Source of the DNA: Bin5 sp965207495
GTDB lineage: Bacteria; Chloroflexota; Anaerolineae; Caldilineales; Caldilineaceae
DNA length: 64,000 nucleotides
Direction: 5' to 3'
Assembly: GCA_965207495.1 (NCBI GenBank)
Contig: OZ242287.1
Coordinates: forward strand, 2,046,001-2,110,000
Made by a program: the position numbers and the translations under genes. The notes under the pieces were generated by a model that was not told the origin of the DNA, ran no database searches, and saw nothing but the letters and a program-made list of their open reading frames with translations. Positions 63,900-64,000 of the stretch are shown piece after piece; positions within the stretch are counted from its first letter, which is position 1, and every line of letters begins with the position of its first letter.

Positions 63900-64000
63900 A
63901 TGAAAACGTACCGCGCCGGTGTAATCGGTTGCAGCCGCATGGGCGGGTTCATCGACAACGAAGTTGTCGGCTACTCGAGGATCGCGCTCCCCTACTCACA
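63900..64000 (+). CDS. Gfo/Idh/MocA-family oxidoreductase (N-terminus only)
   Basis: From the ATG at 63900 (GGGAGGAAG a few bases upstream) the window encodes 33 residues beginning MKTYRAGVIGCSRMGGFID, a Rossmann opening GVIGCSRMGG typical of this family. The gene runs off the right edge. The family call rests on this short segment. Confidence 0.65.
   Translation, partial: MKTYRAGVIGCSRMGGFIDNEVVGYSRIALPYS

Overview
The window is a dense block of catabolic and transport genes from a moderately G+C-rich bacterium. No rRNA, tRNA or housekeeping gene was seen. The style fits Chloroflexota, probably a Caldilinea-like or sponge-associated lineage. It shows many family-5 solute-binding lipoproteins with alanine/proline-rich mature N-termini, many Gfo/Idh/MocA, LLM, class III and class V PLP enzymes, Cys-type sulfatases and BNR hydrolases. 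That placement is inference from gene content, not from a marker gene.

Bases 1-34.8 kb are mainly minus-strand operons, each headed by a peptide-type ABC transporter. Operon II (promoter near 9.35 kb, genes 8916 to 1) encodes binding protein A, two permeases, two paralogous beta-propeller proteins, a class III aminotransferase and a partial amidohydrolase. Operon I (promoter near 20.03 kb, genes 19782 to 9409) encodes three tandem paralogous binding proteins (D, C, B), two permeases, two Gfo/Idh/MocA proteins and a putative carbohydrate-binding protein. An FAD oxidoreductase (20065-21273) follows. Two plus-strand genes (a PD-(D/E)XK-like protein and a Gfo/Idh/MocA protein) lie at 21.9-23.7 kb. 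Operon III (promoter near 34.8 kb, genes 34712 to 23720) encodes binding protein E, two permeases, a class V PLP enzyme, a predicted alpha/alpha-barrel protein, two sulfatases and an LLM oxidoreductase.

Operon IV (promoter near 52.75 kb, genes 52555 to 35484) has binding protein F, two permeases and the only two ABC ATPases in the window. A BNR hydrolase, an LLM oxidoreductase, a ThDP enzyme, an HpaI-type aldolase and a class V PLP enzyme follow. Two foreign-looking, lower-G+C inserts break this series: a zinc-ribbon membrane protein (41414-42193) and a RecQ-like helicase overlapping a coiled-coil gene (36785-40601). The right end (54.9-64 kb) is a plus-strand series: BNR hydrolase, HpaI-type aldolase, medium-chain dehydrogenase, class III aminotransferase, amidohydrolase, ferritin-like protein, two aldo/keto reductases and the start of another Gfo/Idh/MocA protein.

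Together the genes look like import by family-5 ABC systems followed by desulfation, glycosidic cleavage, oxidation, transamination and retro-aldol cleavage. The substrates cannot be read from the sequence. Three direct-orientation copies of a composite intergenic repeat (near 21.5, 35.1 and 53.1 kb) bracket operons III and IV, suggesting that whole operons may move by recombination. A hairpin follows every binding-protein gene. The helicase/coiled-coil pair is the best candidate for an undescribed system.
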